In this document: positions 16,508 through 26,182 of the stretch, piece by piece
How the letters are laid out: every line of letters begins with the position of its first letter
How positions within the stretch are numbered: the first letter of the stretch is position 1
Assembly: GCA_934647305.1 (NCBI GenBank)
Contig: CAKUFI010000025.1
Span: 1-33,666 of the forward strand
Direction of reading: 5' to 3'
Source: an uncultured Clostridia bacterium
GTDB taxonomy: Bacteria; Bacillota; Clostridia; Christensenellales; Aristaeellaceae
DNA: 33,666 bases
Translations under genes and position numbers: made by a program
The notes under the pieces: generated by a model
Database searches by the model: none
What the model was told of the DNA's origin: nothing
What the model saw: the letters and a program-made list of their open reading frames with translations, nothing else

Positions 16508-17251
16508 TCACCTCGCGTATTCCTGCCTGCGAACGGGCAGGAGAAGGATTTCGCCGAAGTTCTTGTCCTGGCGCACGGCCAGCCGGTTCAGCTTCAGCAT
16601 TTCAAGCATCGCCATGAACAGCGTGACCACCTCGGCGCGGCAGGGATCCTCCTCGAGCAGATCCTCGAAGGGAAGCGCCGTGCCGTTCGCCTGGCGAAGC
16701 CGTTGAGCGATGTGCTGCATGCAGGACTGCACGGTGTAGCTGTCCCGCCGGATGCGCCGCGGCTCGGCCGGCTGCTCATCCCTTTCCAGGCGGGAAAGGA
16801 TGCGCATGAGCGCCCTGGACAGCCCCTCCATCGACAATCCGGTCAGTTCGAACTCGGGCGGGGGCAGGGGATATTCCTCAGGCAGCTTGCTGAGCATGCG
16901 CTTGGCCGCCTCCTCGAGCGCCTGAAGGTCGTGACTGAGCTCCTTGTAGGCCCTGTACTCGGTCAGCTGGCGGATCAGCGCCTGTTCGGGCGTTTCCTCG
17001 CCTTCTTCAGGCTCCCTGGGCGGGGTGGGCAGCAGCGCGCGCGACTTGATCTCCAGCAGCGTGGCGGCCATCTGCAGAAACTCGCTCGCCGAGTCCATGT
17101 CCAGCTCGTCTACGCCCTGCATCTGCTCCAGGTACTGCTCGGTGATCTCCGAGACGAAGATGTCACAGATGTCGATTTTCGCGCGGGAAATCAGCGTCAG
17201 CAGCAGGTCGAGCGGCCCGTCGAACTGCTTCAGGGATACCACGTACGCCAT
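16508..17251 (-). CDS. scpA: Segregation and condensation protein A
   Basis: A 247-residue kleisin subunit of the SMC-ScpAB condensin. The N-terminal SMC-neck-binding region (FDGPLDLLLTLI, KIDICDI, EFLQMAATLLEIKSRALLP) and the C-terminal winged helix (about 180-247, ending FGEILLLPV) are both present, at normal length. AGGAGG lies 7 bp before the ATG, behind a strong promoter. scpB, its common neighbour, is not here. A DUF2461 gene follows instead. Confidence 0.95.
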   Translation of the reverse strand: MAYVVSLKQFDGPLDLLLTLISRAKIDICDIFVSEITEQYLEQMQGVDELDMDSASEFLQMAATLLEIKSRALLPTPPREPEEGEETPEQALIRQLTEYRAYKELSHDLQALEEAAKRMLSKLPEEYPLPPPEFELTGLSMEGLSRALMRILSRLERDEQPAEPRRIRRDSYTVQSCMQHIAQRLRQANGTALPFEDLLEEDPCRAEVVTLFMAMLEMLKLNRLAVRQDKNFGEILLLPVRRQEYAR

Positions 17252-17283
17252 GTCCCGCCTCCTAAACCCATCAATACATGCTC

Positions 17284-17312
17284 ATTATAGCCCACTTGCC
17301 GGACAATTTCAA
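17284..17312 (-). promoter_or_regulatory. Sigma-A-type promoter of scpA
   Basis: TTGAAA (17307-17312), a 17-bp spacer and a consensus TATAAT (17284-17289) on the minus strand, 33 bp before the ATG. Confidence 0.85.
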
Positions 17313-17403
17313 GAAAGCCTGCGTTATCTTCAGAAAAGATGCAACTTTTTTCCGCACACCTTCGTCTCAGGAACGTAAGAAAACGAGAATTGGGGGCTTT
17401 ATC

Positions 17404-17910
17404 ATGTGTGCGCGTCGAATTCGTCCGGTGCTCTGCCTGCTGCTGGCGGCGCTGCTTCTTTTTGGCGGGAGCGCCCTGGCCGCGCAGCCGGACGACAGCT
17501 TTTATGACGTGGGGCGGGAGGCGCTCCTGAAGATGGCCTCGGGCGACGTGGACGGCGCGATCGCGCGGATCGGCTTTACGTTCGATCCGAACGACTCGAC
17601 CTATTCCGAGGACGGCTTCCGGCAGATCGTGTCGGACAAGTACGCGCCGTACTTCGACGAGGAGCCCACGCTGCAGGCGACCGCCGTGGCCTTCTACATG
17701 GATGATCTGTGGTACCTGGCTCTGCCGGTGAGTGAGCCGGACAGCGACCGCATGGAGACGTTCGTGCTCATCAGCCCGGATCAGGCGACCTTTACCGGCT
17801 ACGCGGCGCTGAGTTGGAGCACGGTGCAGGAAATGAGCGACATGGCCGACGAGTGCTACTGGAACGTGGAGTACAATCCGGTGCGTTCCGTGCCCATGGC
17901 CGACGAGTGA
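17404..17910 (+). CDS. Small exported protein of unknown function
   Basis: A 168-residue protein with a clear signal peptide: basic MCARRIR, hydrophobic core VLCLLLAALLLFG and a cleavage site after ALA (about residue 26). The mature part is acidic, with a tryptophan/tyrosine-rich core (YMDDLWYLALPV), and contains no family I recognise. There is one Cys in the mature region. There is no lipobox, so it is probably secreted or held at the wall. The start follows GGGGGC about 7 bp upstream, a mediocre ribosome-binding site. It is transcribed alone, divergent from scpA, and a terminator follows. I could not identify its promoter. Confidence 0.8.
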   Translation: MCARRIRPVLCLLLAALLLFGGSALAAQPDDSFYDVGREALLKMASGDVDGAIARIGFTFDPNDSTYSEDGFRQIVSDKYAPYFDEEPTLQATAVAFYMDDLWYLALPVSEPDSDRMETFVLISPDQATFTGYAALSWSTVQEMSDMADECYWNVEYNPVRSVPMADE

Positions 17911-17927
17911 ACACTGATGTATGCCGC

Positions 17928-17970
17928 GGCGCGCTTTTTCGCCTGAAAAGGGGAGAAGGCGCGCCTTTTT
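17928..17970 (+). terminator. Rho-independent terminator of the small exported protein gene
   Basis: GGCGCGC (17928-17934) pairs with GCGCGCC (17959-17965), and the helix continues inward through A-T and wobble pairs. TTTTT follows (17966-17970). Confidence 0.88.
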
Positions 17971-18001
17971 CGCGATCCCAGAAAAGCCCATGCCTCTGCG
18001 C

Positions 18002-18030
18002 TTGATTTTTTACCGAGAGACAGGTATAAT
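18002..18030 (+). promoter_or_regulatory. Sigma-A-type promoter of lon
   Basis: TTGATT (18002-18007), a 17-bp spacer and a consensus TATAAT (18025-18030). I find no CtsR box or CIRCE element here, so lon appears to lie outside both heat-shock regulons. Confidence 0.85.
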
Positions 18031-18066
18031 AGAGATCGTTTATATGTTACACAGGAGGATTAGACC

Positions 18067-20459
<2,393 letters not shown>

Positions 20460-20463
<4 letters not shown>

Positions 20464-21068
20464 TTATCCGGAGCGCGTCCTTTGTCACCTCCCTGGCGAG
20501 GTTCGACGAATTCCCCGGCCAGGGTCTGCCCGAGGTGGCGATGGTGGGCAAGTCCAACGTGGGCAAGTCCTCGCTGATCAACCGGCTGACCGGTAACGGC
20601 AAGCTGGCGCGCACCTCATCCGAGCCGGGCAAGACCCGCCTGATCAACCTCTACGACATCAACCACGAGCTGCTGCTGACCGACCTGCCGGGCTACGGCT
20701 TCGCGAAGGTCTCGCGCGACGAAAAGGGGCGCTGGGCCTCGATGATCGAGGGATACCTGGCCGGAAGCCGCAATCTCAGGCTGGCGCTTCAGCTGGTGGA
20801 CATGCGCCACGAGCCGAGCCGCGACGACGCGGCCATGGTCGGCTACCTGCGCCACTACGAAATCCCCTTCATGGTGATCGCCACCAAGTGCGACAAGCTG
20901 TCCCGCGCCGAGCGCGCCCGCTGCCTGCCGCCCATCTGCCGCGCGCTGGAGGTGCAGCCCTGGCAGATCATTCCCTTCTCCGCCGTGGATGGAACCGGCC
21001 GCGACCGAATCCTTGAGCTGCTGGAAGCGCAGCTTACGACCAGTCAGGAGAATGATACAAATGCATAA
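20460..21068 (+). CDS. engB: Ribosome biogenesis GTPase EngB (YsxC/YihA)
   Basis: A 202-residue TRAFAC GTPase needed for 50S subunit assembly. G1 GKSNVGKSS, G3 DLPGYGFA and G4 TKCDKLS are intact, and the switch I region contains the family's EPGKTR. It starts at an ATG overlapping the lon stop by 4 bp, with AAAGGAGG upstream. It ends 8 bp inside the next gene. Confidence 0.97.
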
Positions 21069-22023
21069 TGACGACGCCTTCGCAACCATGCTCTTGATGA
21101 GCCAGATTTCCGCGGAAAAGGACGAGCTGGTGCGTCCGCTGACCACGGCCGAGTACTACCGCCTGCGAAACCTGGTCACGCAGACCAGCCTGGGCCATGT
21201 CGGCAACCTGATCGGCATGGACATCAGCGCGGCCTGCCATGCCCTGTCCATCGAGGAGGAGGAAGCCTACCGCATCTGCGTGCTGCTGGGCCGGATCATG
21301 CAGCTGTCCTACTCGATCGAGCGCTTCGCCGAGAAGGGCATCGAAATCGCCACGCTCGACGAGGAGGCCTATCCGCACAGGCTTTCCGAGCGGCTGGGGG
21401 AGAAGGCGCCGCCGCTGCTTCACTACTGCGGAAATCGCGAGATCGCGCGCGGACTGAGCGTGGCCATGATCGGCTCGTCGGGCATGCGCACCGGCGTGGC
21501 CGAGGCGGTGCACGCGGTAGTCACCAACGCCGTCTCGGCCGGACTGACCATCGTGACCGGCGGCAAAGCGGGCTTTGACCAGCTCGCCGAGGAGGAAACC
21601 GCCGCGCAGGGGGGCAAATACATCTGCGCGCTGGCCGAGTCGCTCTCAGAAAAGAGCCTCAAGCCGGGCGTGAGCGAGATGATCGCCTCCGGGCGCGCGC
21701 TGCTGTATTCCTCGTTCCATCCGGACGCGAAGTACACATTGGCCCACGCGCTCGAGCGCAACAAGTGCATCTATGGCCTGGCCAACGCCGCCATCGTGCT
21801 TTCCTGCGAAAAGGGACGCGGCGGGGCGTGGGAGGGGGCTTGCTCGGCCCTGCGCAATCGCTTTACCGAGCGCGTCTACGTCTGGGAGAATCCCGACCTG
21901 CCCGGCAACATGGAGCTGATCGCCAAGGGCGCGATGTCCTTCCGCGACCCCGAGCACCTGCCGCTTAAGCAGCTGGCTGAGCAGTGGGCCTGCCCGCCCG
22001 TCGAGCAGCTGAGCCTGTTCTGA
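21061..22023 (+). CDS. DprA/Smf-like Rossmann-fold protein, divergent
   Basis: A 320-residue protein of the DprA (DNA-processing protein A) superfamily. An N-terminal helical region (about 1-75) is followed by the segment YPHRLSERLGEKAPPLLHYCGN, split over residues about 100-125, which matches the DprA pre-Rossmann motif. The Rossmann core is VAMIGSSGMRTG, then TGGKAGFDQLAEE where DprA has GLARGID-AAH. DprA loads RecA on single-stranded DNA in transformation; the altered nucleotide-loop motif suggests a different ligand. The ATG at 21061 has AGGAGA 9 bp upstream and overlaps engB by 8 bp. Its place in a lon-engB operon is not the usual dprA context (topA, codY). Closest guess: a DprA paralogue. 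The biochemical role is unknown. Confidence 0.75.
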   Translation: MHNDDAFATMLLMSQISAEKDELVRPLTTAEYYRLRNLVTQTSLGHVGNLIGMDISAACHALSIEEEEAYRICVLLGRIMQLSYSIERFAEKGIEIATLDEEAYPHRLSERLGEKAPPLLHYCGNREIARGLSVAMIGSSGMRTGVAEAVHAVVTNAVSAGLTIVTGGKAGFDQLAEEETAAQGGKYICALAESLSEKSLKPGVSEMIASGRALLYSSFHPDAKYTLAHALERNKCIYGLANAAIVLSCEKGRGGAWEGACSALRNRFTERVYVWENPDLPGNMELIAKGAMSFRDPEHLPLKQLAEQWACPPVEQLSLF

Positions 22024-22053
22024 GAAGGCGAAAAAAGCCTACTATGCGATAAA

Positions 22054-22067
22054 CAGACCAAAGTCTA
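22054..22067. promoter_or_regulatory. Palindrome site 1, CAGACCAAAGTCTA
   Basis: First of six copies of the YAGAC-N4-GTCTR palindrome. It lies upstream of the TIM-barrel gene, with its centre 30 bp from site 2 and about 106 bp before the predicted transcription start. Confidence 0.7.
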
Positions 22068-22083
22068 TTCTTGAATACGTGAG

Positions 22084-22097
22084 TAGACCGAGGTCTG
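22084..22097. promoter_or_regulatory. Palindrome site 2, TAGACCGAGGTCTG
   Basis: Second copy, centred about 76 bp before the predicted start of the TIM-barrel transcript, a normal distance for a LysR-family recognition site. Sites 1 and 2 together form a larger dyad (AAACAGACC ... GGTCTGTTT). Confidence 0.7.
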
Positions 22098-22153
22098 TTT
22101 CTGTATATTGATCTTTTTACCCGGATGAGGTTTTTCGGAAGCGCAAGACGTGC

Positions 22154-22159
22154 TACAAT
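22154..22159 (+). promoter_or_regulatory. -10 box (TACAAT) of the TIM-barrel gene; poor -35
   Basis: TACAAT lies 30 bp before the ATG. At 17 bp upstream the sequence is only TTTTTC, so the promoter probably needs an activator. That agrees with the palindromes upstream. Confidence 0.5.
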
Positions 22160-22189
22160 GAAGCCAATGCACGTAAAGGAGAAAAGACG

Positions 22190-22975
22190 ATGGACTTCGG
22201 AATGCCGACGCTGGTGGAGTGCCCGAATCTCGAGGCGTGCTGCGCGCTGGGGCGGGAGCTGGGGCTTCAGTTTGTGGAGTTCAACATGAGCTTTCCACAG
22301 TATCAGCTGGAACGCGTGACTGCCGGGGCGCTTCGGCGGCTGCGGGAGAAGTACGGGCTCTACTTTACCGTGCACATGGACGAGCAGATGAACCCGTTCG
22401 ACTTTAACCGGCGCATTGCCGAGGCGTACACTGCGGAAATGCTGGACGTGATCGCATTAGCGCGCGAGACGGGGATACCGCGCCTGAACCTGCACCTGAT
22501 GCGCGGCGTGTACGTCACGCTGCCCGGAAAGCGGATTTACCTGTATGACGTGTATCGAGACGAATACCTGAAAAACGTGCGCGCGTTCGCAGAACGGTGC
22601 GAAAAGGCGCTTGCGGGGAGCGATACGCTGATCTGCATGGAGAACGTGGACGAGGGCCTGGACGACTTCCACAGGGCGGCGGCGCAGTGCCTTTTCGAGT
22701 ACCCGCATTTCGGATTGACGCTGGACGTGGGCCACGCCTGCATGACGGGCGACAAGGACATCCCGTTCTATGACGCGCACGAGGATCGCCTGCGGCACAT
22801 GCACCTGCACAACGCCGCGGCCGGCCCGCACATGCCGCTGGGCGAGGGACGCATCGACATCGAGGATTGCCTTCGCCGGGCGGAGCGTACGGGCAGCACA
22901 GTAGTGGTCGAGGTCAAGACGATCGAAGGCCTTCGTCGGTCGTGCGAGTGGCTGCGCACGCGGGGAAAAATGTAA
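22190..22975 (+). CDS. Sugar phosphate isomerase/epimerase-like TIM-barrel protein
   Basis: A 261-residue protein of the AP-endonuclease-2/xylose-isomerase-like TIM-barrel superfamily. Candidate metal ligands sit at strand ends: Glu in ICMENVDEG, Asp/His in LDVGHACM, His in HMHLHNA and Glu in VVVEVKT. This is the pattern of divalent-metal epimerases and of endonuclease IV, but the DNA-binding loops of endonuclease IV are not evident, so a small-molecule substrate is likelier. The substrate is unknown. AAAGGAG lies 10 bp before the ATG. It is flanked on both sides by the palindromic sites and followed by lysR and a MATE exporter, which suggests a common regulon. Confidence 0.8.
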   Translation: MDFGMPTLVECPNLEACCALGRELGLQFVEFNMSFPQYQLERVTAGALRRLREKYGLYFTVHMDEQMNPFDFNRRIAEAYTAEMLDVIALARETGIPRLNLHLMRGVYVTLPGKRIYLYDVYRDEYLKNVRAFAERCEKALAGSDTLICMENVDEGLDDFHRAAAQCLFEYPHFGLTLDVGHACMTGDKDIPFYDAHEDRLRHMHLHNAAAGPHMPLGEGRIDIEDCLRRAERTGSTVVVEVKTIEGLRRSCEWLRTRGKM

Positions 22976-22979
22976 AAAG

Positions 22980-22993
22980 CAGACTAAAGTCTA
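22980..22993. promoter_or_regulatory. Palindrome site 3, CAGACTAAAGTCTA
   Basis: Third copy, five bases behind the TIM-barrel stop codon and 21 bp (two helical turns) from site 4. Confidence 0.7.
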
Positions 22994-23000
22994 CATAGAA

Positions 23001-23014
23001 CAGACCGAAGTCTG
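23001..23014. promoter_or_regulatory. Palindrome site 4, CAGACCGAAGTCTG
   Basis: Fourth copy, a perfect CAGAC/GTCTG dyad that ends where the lysR ribosome-binding site begins. A protein bound here would block transcription or translation of lysR, so it is a likely autoregulatory site. Confidence 0.72.
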
Positions 23015-23025
23015 CAGGAGGCGGC

Positions 23026-23910
23026 ATGGATAAACGAAAATTACTGGCGCTGGTCAGCATCGTGGACGCGGGCAGCTTTTCCCGCGCTGCGGAGGGTCTG
23101 GAGTGTACCCAGTCGGCGCTGTCCCACATGGTCAAGGGCATGGAGGAGGAGCTGGGCTTTGCGCTGCTGGTGCGCGGGCACGGCGGGGCACGGCTCACCC
23201 GGGGCGGCGAGCAGCTGATGCCCTATGTGCGCGCACTGCTGACCGCCTATGACCAGTTCGACGCGGAAATCTCGAAGATTCACGCCCATGAGGAGATCAC
23301 GCTGCGCATCGGAAGCTACTCCAGCATCATCATGCACTGGATTCCTTCCATACTACAGGCATTTAAGCGCACCCATCCGACAGTCAACGTCGAGATCCGT
23401 GACGGCAGCGTGGAAGAGGTTTACCGATGGCTCATCGAGGAGCAGAGCGTCGATCTGATCTTCGCCAGCAAGCAGCCCAACATGCGTATTCACTGGATTC
23501 CGCTGAAAAACGACCCGCTGCTGGCCATATTGCCCAGGGATTATCCGATCGCGCCGGGCGAGGCCTTCCCGATTTCGCGCTTCAACGGGCAGCAGTTCCT
23601 GATGCCGTACTTCGGTTTTTATAATGACATCAACCGTATTTTCGCCCAGCACCGGGTGAAGCCCAACATCATGTCTACCTCGATCAACGACGAGGCGATC
23701 GTCGCGCTGGTGGAGCACGGCTTCGGCATCAGCATGCTGTCCGAGTTGATTCTCGAGGGCAAACAGAACGAGGTCAAGGCGGTTCGCCTGTCGCCCGCGT
23801 GCTCGCGCAAGCTGGGTATGGCCACGCGGCAGGGGGCAGCGCCCGATCAGAATGTGCAGGACTTTATCGACTGCGCGCTGGAAATGATGAAAAAACAGAC
23901 CGAAGTCTGA
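23026..23910 (+). CDS. LysR-family transcriptional regulator
   Basis: A 294-residue LysR regulator. The N-terminal winged helix-turn-helix (about 1-60) shows the family pattern (SIVDAGSFSRAAEGLECTQS over two segments, then LSHMVKGMEEELG). A linker helix follows, then a periplasmic-binding-like effector domain (about 90-290) that begins ITLRIGSYSSI. The effector cannot be predicted. AGGAGG lies 5-6 bp before the ATG. Palindrome sites 3 and 4 lie directly upstream, and site 5 covers its own last codons: the final KQTEV and the TGA are written within the palindrome. It most likely controls itself, the TIM-barrel gene and the MATE exporter. Confidence 0.93.
   Translation: MDKRKLLALVSIVDAGSFSRAAEGLECTQSALSHMVKGMEEELGFALLVRGHGGARLTRGGEQLMPYVRALLTAYDQFDAEISKIHAHEEITLRIGSYSSIIMHWIPSILQAFKRTHPTVNVEIRDGSVEEVYRWLIEEQSVDLIFASKQPNMRIHWIPLKNDPLLAILPRDYPIAPGEAFPISRFNGQQFLMPYFGFYNDINRIFAQHRVKPNIMSTSINDEAIVALVEHGFGISMLSELILEGKQNEVKAVRLSPACSRKLGMATRQGAAPDQNVQDFIDCALEMMKKQTEV
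23896..23909. promoter_or_regulatory. Palindrome site 5, CAGACCGAAGTCTG, inside the 3' end of lysR
   Basis: Fifth copy, identical to site 4 over all 14 bases. It encodes the last residues of LysR (QTEV) and most of the stop codon, and ends 25 bp before the MATE start codon. Confidence 0.72.
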
Positions 23911-23934
23911 ATTTCGTTTCATACGGAGGAGTGG

Positions 23935-25281
23935 ATGAAAATGCAGCGGATGTTCTCGAACAAGGCGCTCAGGCAGCTGATCGTGCCCCTGGTGATTGAG
24001 CAGGCGCTGGCGGTGCTGGTGGGCATGATGGACACGATGATGGTGGCCTCGGTCAGCGAGGCGGCCATGTCGGGCGTGTCGCTGGTGGACCAGATCAACA
24101 ACGTGATTATCTGCCTGCTGGCGGCGCTTGCAACCGGCGGCGCGGTGGTCTCCTCGCAGCTGCTGGGCGCGAAGGATCAGAAAAAGGCCTGCGAGTCGGC
24201 CAATCAGCTGATGCTGGTGGTGCTGGCGGTTTCGCTGGGCATCATGGCGCTTTCCGTGGCCTTCTGCAGGCCGCTCCTTTCCATGGTATACGGCTCGATC
24301 GAGGCAGACGTCATGGACGCGGCTGTCACCTACCTGTGGATCACCGCGCTGTCCTTTCCCTTCCTGGCGGTCTATAACGGCGCGGCGGCGCTGTACCGCT
24401 CGATGGGCAAGTCCCGCAGCACGATGTATGTCTCTATGCTGATGAACGCGATCAACGTGGCGGGCAACGCGCTGCTGGTCTATGTGTTTAAGCTGGGCGT
24501 GGCCGGCGTCGCCATACCGACTCTGGTCTCCCGCGCGGTGGCGGCGGTGGTCATGTACGTGATGCTGCTGAACCAGAAGCACGAGATTCACCTGATCCGC
24601 GGCGGCTACCGGCCCGACTTCCCGATGATTCGCCGCATCCTCAAGATCGCCGTGCCCAGCGGCGTGGAGAACAGCCTGTTCCAGCTGGGCCGCGTGCTGG
24701 TGGTGAGCATCATCTCCACCTTCGGCACCGCGCAGATCGCCGCCAACGCCGTGGCCAACACGCTCGACAGCATGGGCGTGCTGCTGGCTGGCGCGATCAA
24801 CCTGGCCGTGATCACGGTGGTGGGGCAGTGCGTGGGCGCGCAGGACTTTGACCAGGTGAAGTATTACGCCAGAAAGCTCCTGCTGATCGCCTACGCGGCC
24901 AACGCGGTGATGAACGGCCTGGTGCTGGCGCTTTTAAATCCGCTGCTGCACCTGTTCAACCTGTCCCAGGCGGCCTTTGACCTGGGGAGAATCCTGGTGA
25001 TTATCCATGCGGGCTGCGCGATTCTCCTGTGGCCGGCGGCGTTCACACTGCCCAACAGCCTGCGCGCGACCAACGACGTGAGCTTTACGATGTACGTGGC
25101 CATCGGCTCGATGGCGGTCTTCCGCATCCTGACGAGCTACGTCCTGGGCGCGCGGATGGGCATGGGCGCGATCGGCGTGTGGATCGGCATGGTGATCGAC
25201 TGGATCTTCCGCTCCTCGGCCTTCATCTGGCGCTGGAAGAGCGAGAAGTGGCGCGCCTACTGCACGGTTTCCAAGACTTAG
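23935..25281 (+). CDS. MATE-family multidrug/metabolite exporter
   Basis: A 448-residue inner-membrane protein with about 12 hydrophobic segments in two six-helix halves. N-terminal signatures of MATE proteins: LIVPLVIEQALAVLVGMMDT followed by the VASVSEAAMSGVSLVDQI region (two conserved helices), then GAKDQKKA. The second half repeats the pattern (VPSGVENSLFQLGR). MATE proteins export cationic drugs or metabolites in exchange for Na+ or H+. GGAGG lies 5 bp before the ATG; a second ATG two codons on is also possible. It is 24 bp behind lysR, with palindrome site 5 in between and site 6 behind, so a LysR-controlled efflux function is likely. Confidence 0.93.
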   Translation: MKMQRMFSNKALRQLIVPLVIEQALAVLVGMMDTMMVASVSEAAMSGVSLVDQINNVIICLLAALATGGAVVSSQLLGAKDQKKACESANQLMLVVLAVSLGIMALSVAFCRPLLSMVYGSIEADVMDAAVTYLWITALSFPFLAVYNGAAALYRSMGKSRSTMYVSMLMNAINVAGNALLVYVFKLGVAGVAIPTLVSRAVAAVVMYVMLLNQKHEIHLIRGGYRPDFPMIRRILKIAVPSGVENSLFQLGRVLVVSIISTFGTAQIAANAVANTLDSMGVLLAGAINLAVITVVGQCVGAQDFDQVKYYARKLLLIAYAANAVMNGLVLALLNPLLHLFNLSQAAFDLGRILVIIHAGCAILLWPAAFTLPNSLRATNDVSFTMYVAIGSMAVFRILTSYVLGARMGMGAIGVWIGMVIDWIFRSSAFIWRWKSEKWRAYCTVSKT

Positions 25282-25299
25282 TCGGTCTTCGGGAAACAA

Positions 25300-25317
25300 A
25301 ACAGACCCCGGTCTGTT
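25300..25317. promoter_or_regulatory. Palindrome site 6, extended dyad AACAGACC-CC-GGTCTGTT
   Basis: The most symmetrical copy, with perfect 8-bp arms (25300-25307 and 25310-25317). It is flanked by outer arms CTTAGT (25277-25282) and ACTAAG (25318-25323). It lies behind the MATE gene and about 100 bp before the predicted start of the decarboxylase operon, so it could serve either. Confidence 0.7.
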
Positions 25318-25394
25318 ACTAAGACGTGCTAAGGGGAGTTAATGGAAAATTATCCTGCGGCGGCGCGAATTAACAATACATTGTGAGGAAAATG

Positions 25395-25403
25395 TGTTAC
25401 AAT
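25395..25403 (+). promoter_or_regulatory. Extended -10 promoter of the oxaloacetate decarboxylase operon
   Basis: TGT-TACAAT forms an extended -10 element (TG one base before TACAAT). No good -35 box stands 16-18 bp upstream. The transcript would have a leader of about 75 bases. Confidence 0.5.
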
Positions 25404-25430
25404 AATGCCGATCATGCAGGTGCGTTTCAC

Positions 25431-25444
25431 GGCCCCTCGGGGCC
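25431..25444 (+). promoter_or_regulatory. Leader hairpin GGCCCC-TC-GGGGCC before oadG
   Basis: A perfect palindrome in the leader, 41 bp before the oadG start codon and with no T run. It may stabilise the 5' end of the operon mRNA. Its function is not known. Confidence 0.4.
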
Positions 25445-25485
25445 ATCAATGCGCCGGACTTTATACAAGAAGGAGGATGGATAGG

Positions 25486-25800
25486 ATGGGTGAGGAACTG
25501 ACGACCGCCGTTGCGGCGACTCCTGAGATTTCGAATCTCTTCGTCGTGGTGATGGGCCTGGTGACCGTCTTCGTCGGCCTGATCTGCATCATTTTGCTCT
25601 GCTACCTGATGAGCTATGTGGTGCGCCAGATCGACAAGAAGAAGCCCGCGGCTCCGGCTGCGGAAGACGAGCCCGTTGCCGCCGCCCCGCAGGCTATTGA
25701 AAACCGCGGAGAACTGGTGGCTGCGATTTCCGCCGCGGTTGCGGAGGAACTGGGCAAGGACGTATCCGGTATCAGAATTCTTTCTATTAAGAGACTGTGA
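25486..25800 (+). CDS. oadG: Oxaloacetate decarboxylase gamma chain (OadG family)
   Basis: A 104-residue single-pass membrane protein. A hydrophobic segment spans about residues 18-43 (LFVVVMGLVTVFVGLICIIL), followed by a charged Pro/Ala-rich linker and a C-terminal helix ending IRILSIKRL. This matches OadG-type subunits that anchor and assemble the Na+-translocating decarboxylase. AAGGAGG lies 9 bp before the ATG at 25486. It is first in an operon with the biotin carrier, OadB and OadA. The C-terminus is longer than in minimal OadG proteins. Confidence 0.85.
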   Translation: MGEELTTAVAATPEISNLFVVVMGLVTVFVGLICIILLCYLMSYVVRQIDKKKPAAPAAEDEPVAAAPQAIENRGELVAAISAAVAEELGKDVSGIRILSIKRL

Positions 25801-25811
25801 GGTAATTCGCT

Positions 25812-26162
25812 ATGAAGATGTACAAGGTCAACGTCAATGGTAACCTGTATGAGATCACCCTGGAAGTCGTCGACGCCGCCGAAGTGAAGACCGCCCCCAA
25901 GGCTGCCGCTCCCGCCGCTGCCCCCGCCGCGCCCGTGGCCACCGGCGAAGGCCAGAAGATCACCGCTCCCATGCCCGGCACCATCCTCAAGGTCAACGTT
26001 CAGAACGGCCAGGCCGTCAAGAAGGGCCAGGTTCTGCTGGTTCTCGAGGCCATGAAGATGGAGAACGAGATCATGGCGCCCGCCGACGGCACCGTGACCT
26101 CCGTGACCGTGACCAAGGGTGCTTCCGTCACCTCCGGCGCCGTTCTGTGCACGCTGAAGTAA
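25812..26162 (+). CDS. Biotin carboxyl carrier protein of the Na+-pumping decarboxylase
   Basis: A 116-residue biotinyl protein. An N-terminal segment (MKMYKVNVNGNLYEI) is followed by an Ala/Pro-rich flexible linker (about 28-45) and a biotinyl domain (about 48-116) with the attachment motif EAMKMEN, whose Lys carries biotin. It shuttles CO2 from OadA to the membrane subunit OadB. In enteric enzymes this domain is fused to OadA; here it is a separate gene, as in the glutaconyl-CoA and methylmalonyl-CoA decarboxylases. GAGGT precedes the ATG, 11 bp behind oadG. Confidence 0.95.
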   Translation: MKMYKVNVNGNLYEITLEVVDAAEVKTAPKAAAPAAAPAAPVATGEGQKITAPMPGTILKVNVQNGQAVKKGQVLLVLEAMKMENEIMAPADGTVTSVTVTKGASVTSGAVLCTLK

Positions 26163-26182
26163 GCGGCTGCGGAGGATAGCGT

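Noticed and set aside
22190..22975. Endonuclease IV
   Set aside because: The TIM-barrel metal ligands fit, but I see none of the characteristic DNA-binding loop motifs, and the LysR/MATE context points to a small-molecule role.
22980..23014. Palindrome sites read as RNA terminators
   Set aside because: The hairpins have only 5-bp stems and no T run follows any of the six copies, so a DNA-binding site is the better explanation.
25812..26162. Assignment of the biotin carrier to an acetyl-CoA or methylmalonyl-CoA enzyme
   Set aside because: The adjacent alpha chain is of the OadA/HMGL-like type, not the carboxyltransferase type of acyl-CoA decarboxylases, so oxaloacetate is the more likely substrate.
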